A DNA stretch of 34,698 nt, taken from NCBI RefSeq assembly GCF_029211125.1, contig NZ_JARGEN010000056.1:1-34698 (forward strand), read 5' to 3'. Below the pieces are notes generated by a model, which searched no databases, had not been told where the DNA came from, and saw only the letters and a list, made by a program, of their open reading frames with translations. How positions within the stretch are numbered: position 1 is the first letter of the stretch; every line of letters starts with the position of its first letter. The position numbers and the translations under genes were made by a program. Origin of the DNA: Curvibacter soli. GTDB taxonomy: Bacteria > Pseudomonadota > Gammaproteobacteria > Burkholderiales > Burkholderiaceae_C. Below are positions 27,798 through 34,698 of this stretch, in pieces.

Positions 27798-28847
27798 ATG
27801 CAGCTCGCCGCCGCCCAGTTGTCCAGCCACCTGCGCAAAGGGCTGCGCCCGCTCTACACGCTGCACGGCGACGAGGCCCTGCTGCTGCAGGAGGCGGCGG
27901 ACGCCATCCGCGCCGCCGCGCGCGCCCAGGGCTACACCGAGCGCAGCGTGCACACCGTGGCCGGTGCGCATTTCGACTGGAGCGAGGTGCTGGCCGCAGG
28001 CGGGTCGCTGTCGCTGTTCGCGGACAGGCAGATCATCGAAATCCGCATCCCCTCGGGCAAGCCCGGCAAGGACGGCAGCGTGGCGCTGCAGCAGATCGCC
28101 CAGAACGCCGTGGGCAGCGACAGCACGCTCACGCTGGTGCTGCTGCCGCGGCTGGACAAGGCCACGCGCACGGGCGCGTGGTTCGCGGCGCTGGAGCAGA
28201 GCGGCGCGACGGTGCAGATCGACCCCGTGGAACGCCAGGCGCTGCCGACATGGATCGCCCAGCGCCTGTCCGCGCAGGGCCAGCGCGTGGCGCCGGGCGA
28301 GGAGGGACAGCGCACGCTGCAGTTCTTCGCCGACCGCGTGGAGGGCAACCTGCTGGCCGCGCACCAGGAGATCCAGAAGCTCGCGCTGCTGCACCCGGCG
28401 GGCGAACTCTCGCGCGAGCAGGTGGAGGCCGCCGTGCTCAACGTGGCGCGCTACGACGTGTTCAAGCTCTCCGAATCGGCGCTGGCGGGCCAGGCCGGGC
28501 GCGTCACGCGCATGCTTGACGGCCTGCAGGCCGAGGGTGAGGCCGAGGTGCTGGTGCACTACACGCTGGCCGAGGACATTCGGGCGCTCAAGCGCGTGAA
28601 GGACGCCATGAACGCGGGCCGCCCGCTGCCCGTGGCGCTGCGCGAGCAGCGCATCTGGGGTTCGCGCGAGCGGCTGTTCGAGCGCGCCCTGCCGCACCTC
28701 CAGGATGCCGCATTGGCACGGCTGCTGCGCGCGGCCCACGTGGTGGACGGCATCGTCAAGGGCTTGAAGGCGCCCGACTGGCCTGCCGACAACTGGCAGG
28801 CGCTGCACCGGCTGGCGATGCTGCTGTGCCAGGCCTGCCGTGCCTGA
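27798..28847 (+). CDS. holA: DNA polymerase III subunit delta
   Basis: The delta subunit of the clamp loader opens the beta clamp (dnaN in this window). The 349-residue protein shows the family N-terminus with LYTLHGDEALLLQEAADAIRAAA. The AAA-like core contains LSLFADRQIIEIR and LTLVLLPRLDKATR. The C-terminal helical part contains GNLLAAHQEIQKLALL and the arginine-rich segment ALREQRIWGSRERLFERAL. There is no functional Walker A, which is normal for delta. It is the last gene of leuS-lptE-holA. Confidence 0.96.
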   Translation: MQLAAAQLSSHLRKGLRPLYTLHGDEALLLQEAADAIRAAARAQGYTERSVHTVAGAHFDWSEVLAAGGSLSLFADRQIIEIRIPSGKPGKDGSVALQQIAQNAVGSDSTLTLVLLPRLDKATRTGAWFAALEQSGATVQIDPVERQALPTWIAQRLSAQGQRVAPGEEGQRTLQFFADRVEGNLLAAHQEIQKLALLHPAGELSREQVEAAVLNVARYDVFKLSESALAGQAGRVTRMLDGLQAEGEAEVLVHYTLAEDIRALKRVKDAMNAGRPLPVALREQRIWGSRERLFERALPHLQDAALARLLRAAHVVDGIVKGLKAPDWPADNWQALHRLAMLLCQACRA

Positions 28848-28871
28848 CCGCTGCGCCCTCTGGCGCGGCGG
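28848..28871 (+). terminator. Hairpin after holA
   Basis: CCGCTGCGCC and GGCGCGGCGG pair over 10 bp with one G-T wobble around CTCT, starting at the base after the holA stop. No T tract follows, so it may be a processing or weak termination site. Confidence 0.4.
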
Positions 28872-28944
28872 TGGAGCAGGGGCGCTGTAGCAGGGCGATG
28901 GCCGTGGATGGGCGGGGGTGGTCCGTCTGCGTCAAAATCGCGCC

Positions 28945-30225
28945 ATGAACGCGCTCAACATCGCCGAATACGTGCACGCCCTGGGATTGCAAGCAAAAGT
29001 GGCATCAGCGCTTATGGCGCGGGCGGATGCAGCTATCAAAAACAGAGCATTGAAGGCCCTGGCGCGGTTGCTGCGCGACAATGCGCAGGCATTGGCCGCC
29101 GACAACGCGAAAGACCTGGAGCGCGCCATCGCCGCGGGCTTGTCCGCGCCGATGGTGGACCGCCTCAGGCTGGGCCTCAAGGCCATCGAGACCTGCGCGC
29201 TGGGCTGCGAGCAACTGGCCACCATGCCCGACATCATCGGCGAGGTGGTCGGCCTCAAGCAGCAGGAAAGCGGCATCCGCGTGGGCCAGATGCGCGTGCC
29301 CATCGGCGTGTTCGGCATGGTCTTCGAGAGCCGGCCCAACGTGACCATCGAGGCCGCCAGCCTGTCGATCAAGAGCGGCAACGCGGCCATCCTGCGCGGC
29401 GGCTCCGAGGCCATCGAGTCCAACAAGGCGTTGGCCCGCCTGGTGCAGCAGGCGCTGGCCGAAGCCGGCTTGCCCCAGAACGCGGTGCAGCTCGTGCAGA
29501 CCACCGACCGCGAGGCCGTGGGCCGCCTGATCGCCATGCCCGAATACGTGGATGTCATCATCCCGCGCGGCGGCAAGGGCCTGATCGAGCGCATCAGCCG
29601 CGAGGCCAAGGTGCCCGTCATCAAGCACCTGGACGGCAACTGCCACACCTATGTGGACGATCCCTGCGACATCGCCATGGCCGTGAAGGTGGCCGACAAC
29701 GCCAAGACCCAGAAGTACAGCCCCTGCAACGCCAGCGAAGGGCTGCTGGTGGCGCGGGGCGCGGCGGCGCGATTCCTGCCGCAGATCGGCGCCGTCTATG
29801 CCGCCAAGGGCGTGGAGATGCGCTGCGACGCCGAGGCCCAGGCCCTGCTGGCGCCGCTGGCGGGCGCGCAGGTCGTGCCCGCAACCGAGCAGGACTGGTC
29901 CACCGAATACCTCGCGCCCATCATCAGCGTGAAGGTGGTGGCCGGCGTGGACGAGGCCATCGCGCACATCAACCGCTATTCGTCGCACCATACCGACGCC
30001 ATCATCACCACCGACCACCGGCATGCGCAGCGGTTCCTGCGCGAGGTGGATTCGGCCAGCGTCATGGTCAACGCCAGCACCCGCTTCGCCGACGGCTTCG
30101 AGTACGGCCTGGGCGCGGAGATCGGCATCAGCACCGACAAGTTCCACGCCCGCGGGCCGGTGGGCATCGAGGGCCTCACATCGCTCAAATGGGTCGTGCT
30201 GGGCAACGGCGAGGTGCGCGGCTGA
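28945..30225 (+). CDS. proA: Gamma-glutamyl phosphate reductase (proline biosynthesis)
   Basis: Reduces gamma-glutamyl phosphate with NADPH to glutamate semialdehyde, the second step of proline synthesis. The 426-residue enzyme has the aldehyde-dehydrogenase fold. [20 protein letters not shown] is near residue 115, and the catalytic cysteine is Cys261 in [12 protein letters not shown]. The C-terminus has [20 protein letters not shown]. The ATG at 28945 gives [15 protein letters not shown] lies about 6 bases upstream with no Shine-Dalgarno, so the mRNA may be leaderless or nearly so. The first 35 codons include an AT-richer run (28990-29051). proB is not adjacent. Confidence 0.96.
   Translation: MNALNIAEYVHALGLQAKVASALMARADAAIKNRALKALARLLRDNAQALAADNAKDLERAIAAGLSAPMVDRLRLGLKAIETCALGCEQLATMPDIIGEVVGLKQQESGIRVGQMRVPIGVFGMVFESRPNVTIEAASLSIKSGNAAILRGGSEAIESNKALARLVQQALAEAGLPQNAVQLVQTTDREAVGRLIAMPEYVDVIIPRGGKGLIERISREAKVPVIKHLDGNCHTYVDDPCDIAMAVKVADNAKTQKYSPCNASEGLLVARGAAARFLPQIGAVYAAKGVEMRCDAEAQALLAPLAGAQVVPATEQDWSTEYLAPIISVKVVAGVDEAIAHINRYSSHHTDAIITTDHRHAQRFLREVDSASVMVNASTRFADGFEYGLGAEIGISTDKFHARGPVGIEGLTSLKWVVLGNGEVRG
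28990..29051. repeat. Repeat-like segment in the 5' part of proA
   Basis: The stretch from AAGCAAAAGTGGC to AGCTATCAAAAACAGAG has lower GC and rarer codons than the rest of proA. By eye it resembles the same interspersed repeat style as 26711-26774 and 20967-21032. The encoded residues still fit the ProA family, so chance or gene conversion are both possible. Confidence 0.35.
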
Positions 30226-30284
30226 CATCTGGCCGCAGGGGCTTTCTACAATCCCGATTCACTCACCGACAGGCTTTCCCACGC

Positions 30285-31580
30285 ATGGTTCCGCACCTCA
30301 TCACGGCACTCACGGGGCCGATCAACGAACTGGAGCAGCGCATCCTCGACTCGATGCCTGCAATCGAGCGGTGGTTCCGCCTGGAATGGATGGAGCACAC
30401 CCCGCCCTTCTACTGCTCGGTGGACATCCGCAACGCGGGCTTCAAGCTGGCGCCGGTGGACACCAACCTGTTCCCGGGCGGCTGGAACAACCTGACGCGC
30501 GACATGCTGCCGCTGGCCGTGCAGGCCGCGATGGCGGCCATCGAGAAGATCTGCCCGGAGGCGCGAAACCTGCTGGTCATCCCCGAGAACCACACGCGCA
30601 ACACGTTCTACCTGGCCAACGTGGTGCAGTTGCAGCGCATCTTCCACATGGCAGGGCTCAATGTGCGCATCGGCTCGATCAGCCCCGAGGTGAAGGTGCC
30701 CACGACGATCTCGCTGCCGACGGGCGAGTCGATCACGCTGGAGCCGGTGGTGGGCACCAAGCGCCGCCTGGGGCTCAAGGATTTCGACCCTTGCACCATC
30801 CTGCTCAACAACGATCTTTCGGCCGGCGCGCCGGGCATCCTGGAGGATTTGCACGAGCAGTATCTGCTGCCGCCGCTGCACGCGGGCTGGAGCGTGCGGC
30901 GCAAGAGCAACCATTTCCGCAGCTACGAGGAGGTGTCCAAGCGCTTCGGCAAGCTGCTGGGCATCGACCCATGGCTCATCCATCCGTTGTTCAGCCACTG
31001 CGGCGAGGTGGACTTCACCGTAGGCGCCGGCATGGACGCGCTGGCCGCACAAGTGGATGGGCTGCTGACCAAGGTGCGCCGCAAGTACAAGGAGTACGGC
31101 ATCCACGAAAAGCCGTTCGTGGTCGTGAAGGCCGACAACGGCACCTATGGCATGGGCATCATGACAGTGCGCGACGCCAAGGAACTGCAGGACCTGAACC
31201 GCAGGACGCGCAACAAGATGGGCGTGGTGAAGGACGGGCAGGCCGTGCACGACGTGATCGTGCAGGAGGGCGTGCTGACCTATGAGCGCATGCACGACGC
31301 GGTAGCCGAGCCCGTGGTGTACATGATGGACCGCTACGTGGTGGGCGGCTTCTACCGCATCCACGCGGAGCGGGGCACGGACGAGAACCTCAACGCCCCG
31401 GGCGCGAGCTTCGTGCCGCTGGCTTTCGAGCACAGCACGCATTTGCCGCAGCCGGGCGTGAAGCCCGGCGCCAGCGCGCCCAACCGGTTCTACATGTACG
31501 GTGTCATCGCACGGCTCGCCATGCTGGCGGCCAGCTATGAATTGGAGGCGACGGACCCCGACGCCGAAGTGTATGAGTGA
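30285..31580 (+). CDS. gshA: Glutamate-cysteine ligase, betaproteobacterial ATP-grasp type
   Basis: Joins glutamate and cysteine, the first and limiting step of glutathione synthesis. The 431-residue protein belongs to the family first noted in Acidithiobacillus (TIGR02049), unrelated in fold detail to E. coli GshA. Family segments are PPFYCSVDIRNAGFKLAPVD, NLFPGGWNNL, PENHTRNTFY, KSNHFRSYEEVS and VVKADNGTYGMGIMTVRD, with the nucleotide-binding lysine in the last. The ATG at 30285 gives MVPHLITALTG. TACAAT at about 30247 could be a -10 element. It starts 59 bases after proA. kup and then gshB follow on the same strand. Confidence 0.93.
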   Translation: MVPHLITALTGPINELEQRILDSMPAIERWFRLEWMEHTPPFYCSVDIRNAGFKLAPVDTNLFPGGWNNLTRDMLPLAVQAAMAAIEKICPEARNLLVIPENHTRNTFYLANVVQLQRIFHMAGLNVRIGSISPEVKVPTTISLPTGESITLEPVVGTKRRLGLKDFDPCTILLNNDLSAGAPGILEDLHEQYLLPPLHAGWSVRRKSNHFRSYEEVSKRFGKLLGIDPWLIHPLFSHCGEVDFTVGAGMDALAAQVDGLLTKVRRKYKEYGIHEKPFVVVKADNGTYGMGIMTVRDAKELQDLNRRTRNKMGVVKDGQAVHDVIVQEGVLTYERMHDAVAEPVVYMMDRYVVGGFYRIHAERGTDENLNAPGASFVPLAFEHSTHLPQPGVKPGASAPNRFYMYGVIARLAMLAASYELEATDPDAEVYE

Positions 31581-31724
31581 ATCGCGGTGCCAGCGCAAGG
31601 GCTGGGTTGCGAACTGACAACAGTGCCGCGTGGCAGTCGCTCTGGTGGTTTGCGCCGCCATGGGCGCACGCCACAATAACCATCCCGAAGCAAGAGGCCC
31701 GGCGCAGCGCGGCTGGGCGGTCAT

Positions 31725-33593
31725 GTGGCTGCATCCAAAACATCTCTCCCGGCATTGACCCTGGGCGCCATCGGCGTCGTGTACGGCGATATCGGCACCA
31801 GCGTGCTGTACGCGGTAAAGGAGATTTTTCATACGGGCCATGTGCCCTTCACGCATGCCAATGTGTACGGCATCTTGTCGATGCTGTTCTGGACCCTCGT
31901 GGTGATCGTGGCCGTGAAGTACGTGAGCCTGGTCCTGCGCGCGGACAACAACGGCGAGGGCGGCTTGGTGGCAATGCTGGCGCTGGCGGGGCAGGCGGTC
32001 AAGGGCAAGCCGCGGCTGCGCAGCGTGCTGTTCGTGATCGGCATCTTCGGCACCTCGCTGTTTTATGGCGACGGGGTGATCACGCCCGCGATCTCGGTGC
32101 TGTCGGCCATGGAGGGGCTGGAGGTGGTGTCGCCGCAGTTCCGCAAGTACGTGATCGTGCTGACGCTGTGCGTGCTGCTGTGCCTGTTCATGGTGCAGAA
32201 ACGCGGCACTGGCGGCATCGGCAAGTTCTTTGGCCCCATCACGCTGACGTGGTTCGTAGTGATCGCGGGGCTGGGGGTGATGCATATCCTCGGGCGCCCC
32301 GAGATCCTGCTGGCGGTGAATCCGCTGTATGCCGTGCGGTTCATGCTGGCGCAACCCGGCACCACGTTCGTGATCCTGGGGGCGCTGGTGCTGTGCGTGA
32401 CCGGGGCGGAGGCACTTTATGCCGACCTGGGTCACTTTGGCAAGAAACCGATCCGGTTGGCATGGTTCGCCGTGGTCATGCCGGCGCTCGTGCTGAACTA
32501 TTTCGGGCAGGGCGCGCTGCTTCTGGCAAATCCCGATGCGGTGAAAAATCCGTTCTTCATGATGGCACCAGCCTGGGCCCTGCTGCCGCTGGTTCTCCTG
32601 GCGACGATGGCCACGGTGATTGCTTCGCAGGCACTGATCACCGGGGCCTTCAGCATCACCAAGCAGGTCATCCAGTTGGGGTATTTGCCGCGGCTCAACA
32701 TCGAGCATACGAGCGTGCGGGAAACGGGGCAGGTCTACATCCCGTTCGTGAACTGGGGGCTGTTTGCCGCCATTGTGATGGCTGTCGTCATGTTCCGGTC
32801 GTCGAGCAATCTCGCGGCGGCCTATGGCATCGCGGTGACGATGGACATGCTCATCACCACCTTGCTGACTTTCTTCGTCATCCGCTACGGCTGGAAATAC
32901 CCGTTGGCGCTGTGCATCGCGGCCACGGGAGGGTTCTTTCTGGTGGACTTCGCCTTCTTTGCATCCAATCTCATGAAGCTGGTCGACGGGGGCTGGTTTC
33001 CTTTGCTGATCGGCGGCGGCATTTTCACGCTCATGATGACCTGGAAGGACGGGCGGGCGCTGCTGGCGCAAAAGCTGCGGTCCGACGCCATCGACCTCAA
33101 AAGTTTCCTGGAGGCGGTGTTCGTCAACCCACCGATGCGCGTGGATGGCACGGCTGTGTTTCTGACCGCTGAGCCGGGCACGGTACCCAATGCCATGCTC
33201 CACAACCTCAAGCACAACAAGGTGCTGCATGCACAGAACCTGTTCGTCACCGTGCGCAACCACGAGGTGCCCTGGATGGGCCTGGCCAAACGCTTGCAGA
33301 TCGAGCCGCTGGGGCATGATTGCTGGCAGGTGGTCATCCACTACGGATTCAAAAACGATCCGGACGTACCCCGGGCGCTGGAGCAACTGCGGGGGCACGG
33401 CTGCATGGTCGACACCATGACGACCAGCTATTTCCTGTCGCGCGATACGGTGGTGCCAACGCTGGGCAGTGGCATGGCGTCATGGCGCGAAAAGCTCTTC
33501 GCGCAGATGCACCATAACGCGGGCGCGGCGGCGGATTTTCTGAACCTGCCGAGCAATGCCGTGGTGGAGTTGGGCAGCAAGATCGAAATCTGA
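31725..33593 (+). CDS. kup: Low-affinity potassium uptake protein Kup
   Basis: A proton-coupled potassium importer of the inner membrane. The 622-residue protein has about 12 membrane helices in the first 430 residues and a cytoplasmic C-terminal domain. The signature [20 protein letters not shown] is near the N-terminus, with valine where many homologues have proline. [20 protein letters not shown] and [21 protein letters not shown] are family hallmarks. The start is GTG at 31725; a nearby ATG at 31723 is out of frame. A possible promoter is TTGCGC (31650-31655) with CACAAT (31672-31677). It sits between the two glutathione synthesis genes. Confidence 0.95.
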   Translation: MAASKTSLPALTLGAIGVVYGDIGTSVLYAVKEIFHTGHVPFTHANVYGILSMLFWTLVVIVAVKYVSLVLRADNNGEGGLVAMLALAGQAVKGKPRLRSVLFVIGIFGTSLFYGDGVITPAISVLSAMEGLEVVSPQFRKYVIVLTLCVLLCLFMVQKRGTGGIGKFFGPITLTWFVVIAGLGVMHILGRPEILLAVNPLYAVRFMLAQPGTTFVILGALVLCVTGAEALYADLGHFGKKPIRLAWFAVVMPALVLNYFGQGALLLANPDAVKNPFFMMAPAWALLPLVLLATMATVIASQALITGAFSITKQVIQLGYLPRLNIEHTSVRETGQVYIPFVNWGLFAAIVMAVVMFRSSSNLAAAYGIAVTMDMLITTLLTFFVIRYGWKYPLALCIAATGGFFLVDFAFFASNLMKLVDGGWFPLLIGGGIFTLMMTWKDGRALLAQKLRSDAIDLKSFLEAVFVNPPMRVDGTAVFLTAEPGTVPNAMLHNLKHNKVLHAQNLFVTVRNHEVPWMGLAKRLQIEPLGHDCWQVVIHYGFKNDPDVPRALEQLRGHGCMVDTMTTSYFLSRDTVVPTLGSGMASWREKLFAQMHHNAGAAADFLNLPSNAVVELGSKIEI

Positions 33594-33602
33594 GGTTGCC
33601 CT

Positions 33603-33629
33603 CATCGCAGCAACATTGGGGCTGCGATG
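33603..33629 (+). terminator. Hairpin between kup and gshB
   Basis: CATCGCAGC and GCTGCGATG pair perfectly over 9 bp around a 9-base loop, 10 bases after the kup stop. There is no T tract, so termination is possible but not assured. Confidence 0.4.
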
Positions 33630-33707
33630 CCACAATTCCTTGGCATTGGCGGATGCGCTGCTTGGCGACATGGCGTCCGCGGTGATCTCCGTTTCAGGAA
33701 GGCGAGC

Positions 33708-34698
33708 ATGCACATACTTTTCGTGGCAGATCCCCTTGAGCATTTCAAGATCTACAAGGACACCACTTTCGCGATGATGCGCGAGTTGCAGCGGCGAGGC
33801 CATGTGCTGGCCGCATGCGGCCCACAGGATTTGTCCTGGCAGCGCGGTGGCGTGGTGCAAGCACGCGTGCGCCATATCGAACTGACGGGTGACGCTGCGC
33901 AGTGGTTTGTCGAAAAGCCTGGGCAGGACGGCTGCGTCGATCTCAAGGATTTCGATGCCGTGCTGATGCGAAAGGATCCGCCATTCGACAGTGAGTACTT
34001 CTATGCCACGCATTTGCTGGAGCAGGCAGAGCGTGAAGGGGCGCGCGTCTTCAATAAGCCTCGGGCATTGCGCGATCATCCCGAGAAGCTCTCGATCCTG
34101 GAGTTCCCCGATCTGATCGGCCCCACGCTGGTTACACGCAACGCGGAAGAAATCGCACGGTTCCATGCGGAACACCGGGACATCATCTTGAAGCCGCTCG
34201 ATGGCATGGGCGGCATGGGCATATTCCGCGTGCGGGCGGATGGGTTGAACCTGGGGAGCATCACCGAGACATTGAACGCGCACGGCGCACGCTCGGTCAT
34301 GGTGCAGAAGTTCTTGCCGGAGATCGCTGAGGGCGACAAGCGCGTGCTCATCATTGGCGGGCGTGCCGTTCCTTATTGCCTGGCCCGTATTCCGCAGGGT
34401 GACGAAGTCCGTGGCAATCTGGCTGCGGGAGGCAAAGGTGTAGCGAGGCCGCTGTCGGTGCGCGACCAAGCCATCGCAATGGCTCTGGGCCCGACGCTGA
34501 TGGCGCGCGGGCTGTTGCTGGCGGGCGTCGACGTGATCGGAGACAGCGTGACGGAAATCAATGTGACAAGCCCCACCTGCTTTCAGGAGATCCATCAACA
34601 AACGGGAACTGACGTTGCCGCCTTATACGTAGATGCTTTGGAGGCGCTGCTAAGGAGAGAGCAGGAAGAGAGGAGAGCGGAGAGATCTGCCAACCGTG
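33708..34698 (+). CDS. gshB: Glutathione synthetase (3' end outside the window)
   Basis: Adds glycine to gamma-glutamylcysteine with ATP, the second step of glutathione synthesis. The visible 330 codons cover nearly the whole expected protein and remain open at the window edge. The N-terminus MHILFVADPLEHFKIYKDTT, the ATP-grasp segments IILKPLDGMGGMGIFRV and VMVQKFLPEI, and EINVTSPTCFQEI near the C-terminus are all diagnostic. AGGAAG 6 bases upstream of the ATG is a good ribosome site. The C-terminal tail is charged (REQEERRAERSANR) and slightly longer than in E. coli GshB. Confidence 0.95.
   Translation, partial: MHILFVADPLEHFKIYKDTTFAMMRELQRRGHVLAACGPQDLSWQRGGVVQARVRHIELTGDAAQWFVEKPGQDGCVDLKDFDAVLMRKDPPFDSEYFYATHLLEQAEREGARVFNKPRALRDHPEKLSILEFPDLIGPTLVTRNAEEIARFHAEHRDIILKPLDGMGGMGIFRVRADGLNLGSITETLNAHGARSVMVQKFLPEIAEGDKRVLIIGGRAVPYCLARIPQGDEVRGNLAAGGKGVARPLSVRDQAIAMALGPTLMARGLLLAGVDVIGDSVTEINVTSPTCFQEIHQQTGTDVAALYVDALEALLRREQEERRAERSANR

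Noticed and set aside
30246-33398. Open frame of about 1050 codons on the minus strand opposite gshA and kup
   Set aside because: It lies against two strongly supported genes and has a histidine- and glutamine-rich shadow composition with no recognisable fold.

Overview
The window is GC-rich bacterial chromosome from the replication-origin region of a betaproteobacterium, most likely family Comamonadaceae (Acidovorax / Alicycliphilus / Diaphorobacter group). The evidence is the dnaA-dnaN-gyrB order, a BktB-type thiolase, the betaproteobacterial ATP-grasp type GshA, and short AT-richer interspersed segments of a style I associate with this family. The family call comes from recalled protein resemblance, not from a search.

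Layout. (1) 1-5450: dnaA, dnaN and gyrB on the plus strand, with DnaA boxes upstream of dnaA. (2) 5451-6095: an orphan, visibly lower-GC stretch with no convincing gene but several hairpins. (3) about 6096-12424: the decayed end of an integrative and conjugative element (ICE) of the ICEclc / PFGI-1 type. It holds a 5'-truncated TraG-like mating gene, a DUF3742 gene, an AbiEi/AbiEii toxin-antitoxin pair as cargo, a MobH-type relaxase (traI) and a truncated tyrosine integrase. The integrase lies beside a tRNA-Gly(CCC), the integration target. The rest of the element (coupling protein, most of the type IV secretion genes, partition genes and the second att site) is absent, so it cannot move by itself. 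(4) 12425-12964: a decayed chemoreceptor fragment. (5) 12965-20406: minus-strand genes for thiolase bktB, an SDR, an RluA-like pseudouridine synthase, a hybrid PAS sensor kinase, an orphan gcvH preceded by a gcvT remnant, and ETF-ubiquinone oxidoreductase. (6) 20542-24505: a thioesterase, an AhpD-like peroxidase, an Aer-like PAS chemoreceptor, and an S24-fold repressor that lacks its catalytic residues. (7) 24606-28847: the leuS-lptE-holA operon. (8) 28945-34698: proA, gshA, kup and gshB (gshB runs off the end).

How the parts work together. The origin genes, the leuS-lptE-holA operon and the glutathione genes are ordinary housekeeping. The accessory interest is the ICE scar within about 12 kb of dnaA. 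It kept an intact-looking AbiE module while the transfer functions decayed. One junction appears to have cut traI and the integrase at the same base pairs, leaving overlapping stop codons. The tRNA beside it carries a mismatched anticodon stem that could be a trace of integration. Outside the scar, the dead-protease repressor with nested operator half-sites, the 13-bp palindrome before the sensor kinase, and the gcvT remnant are the most notable observations.
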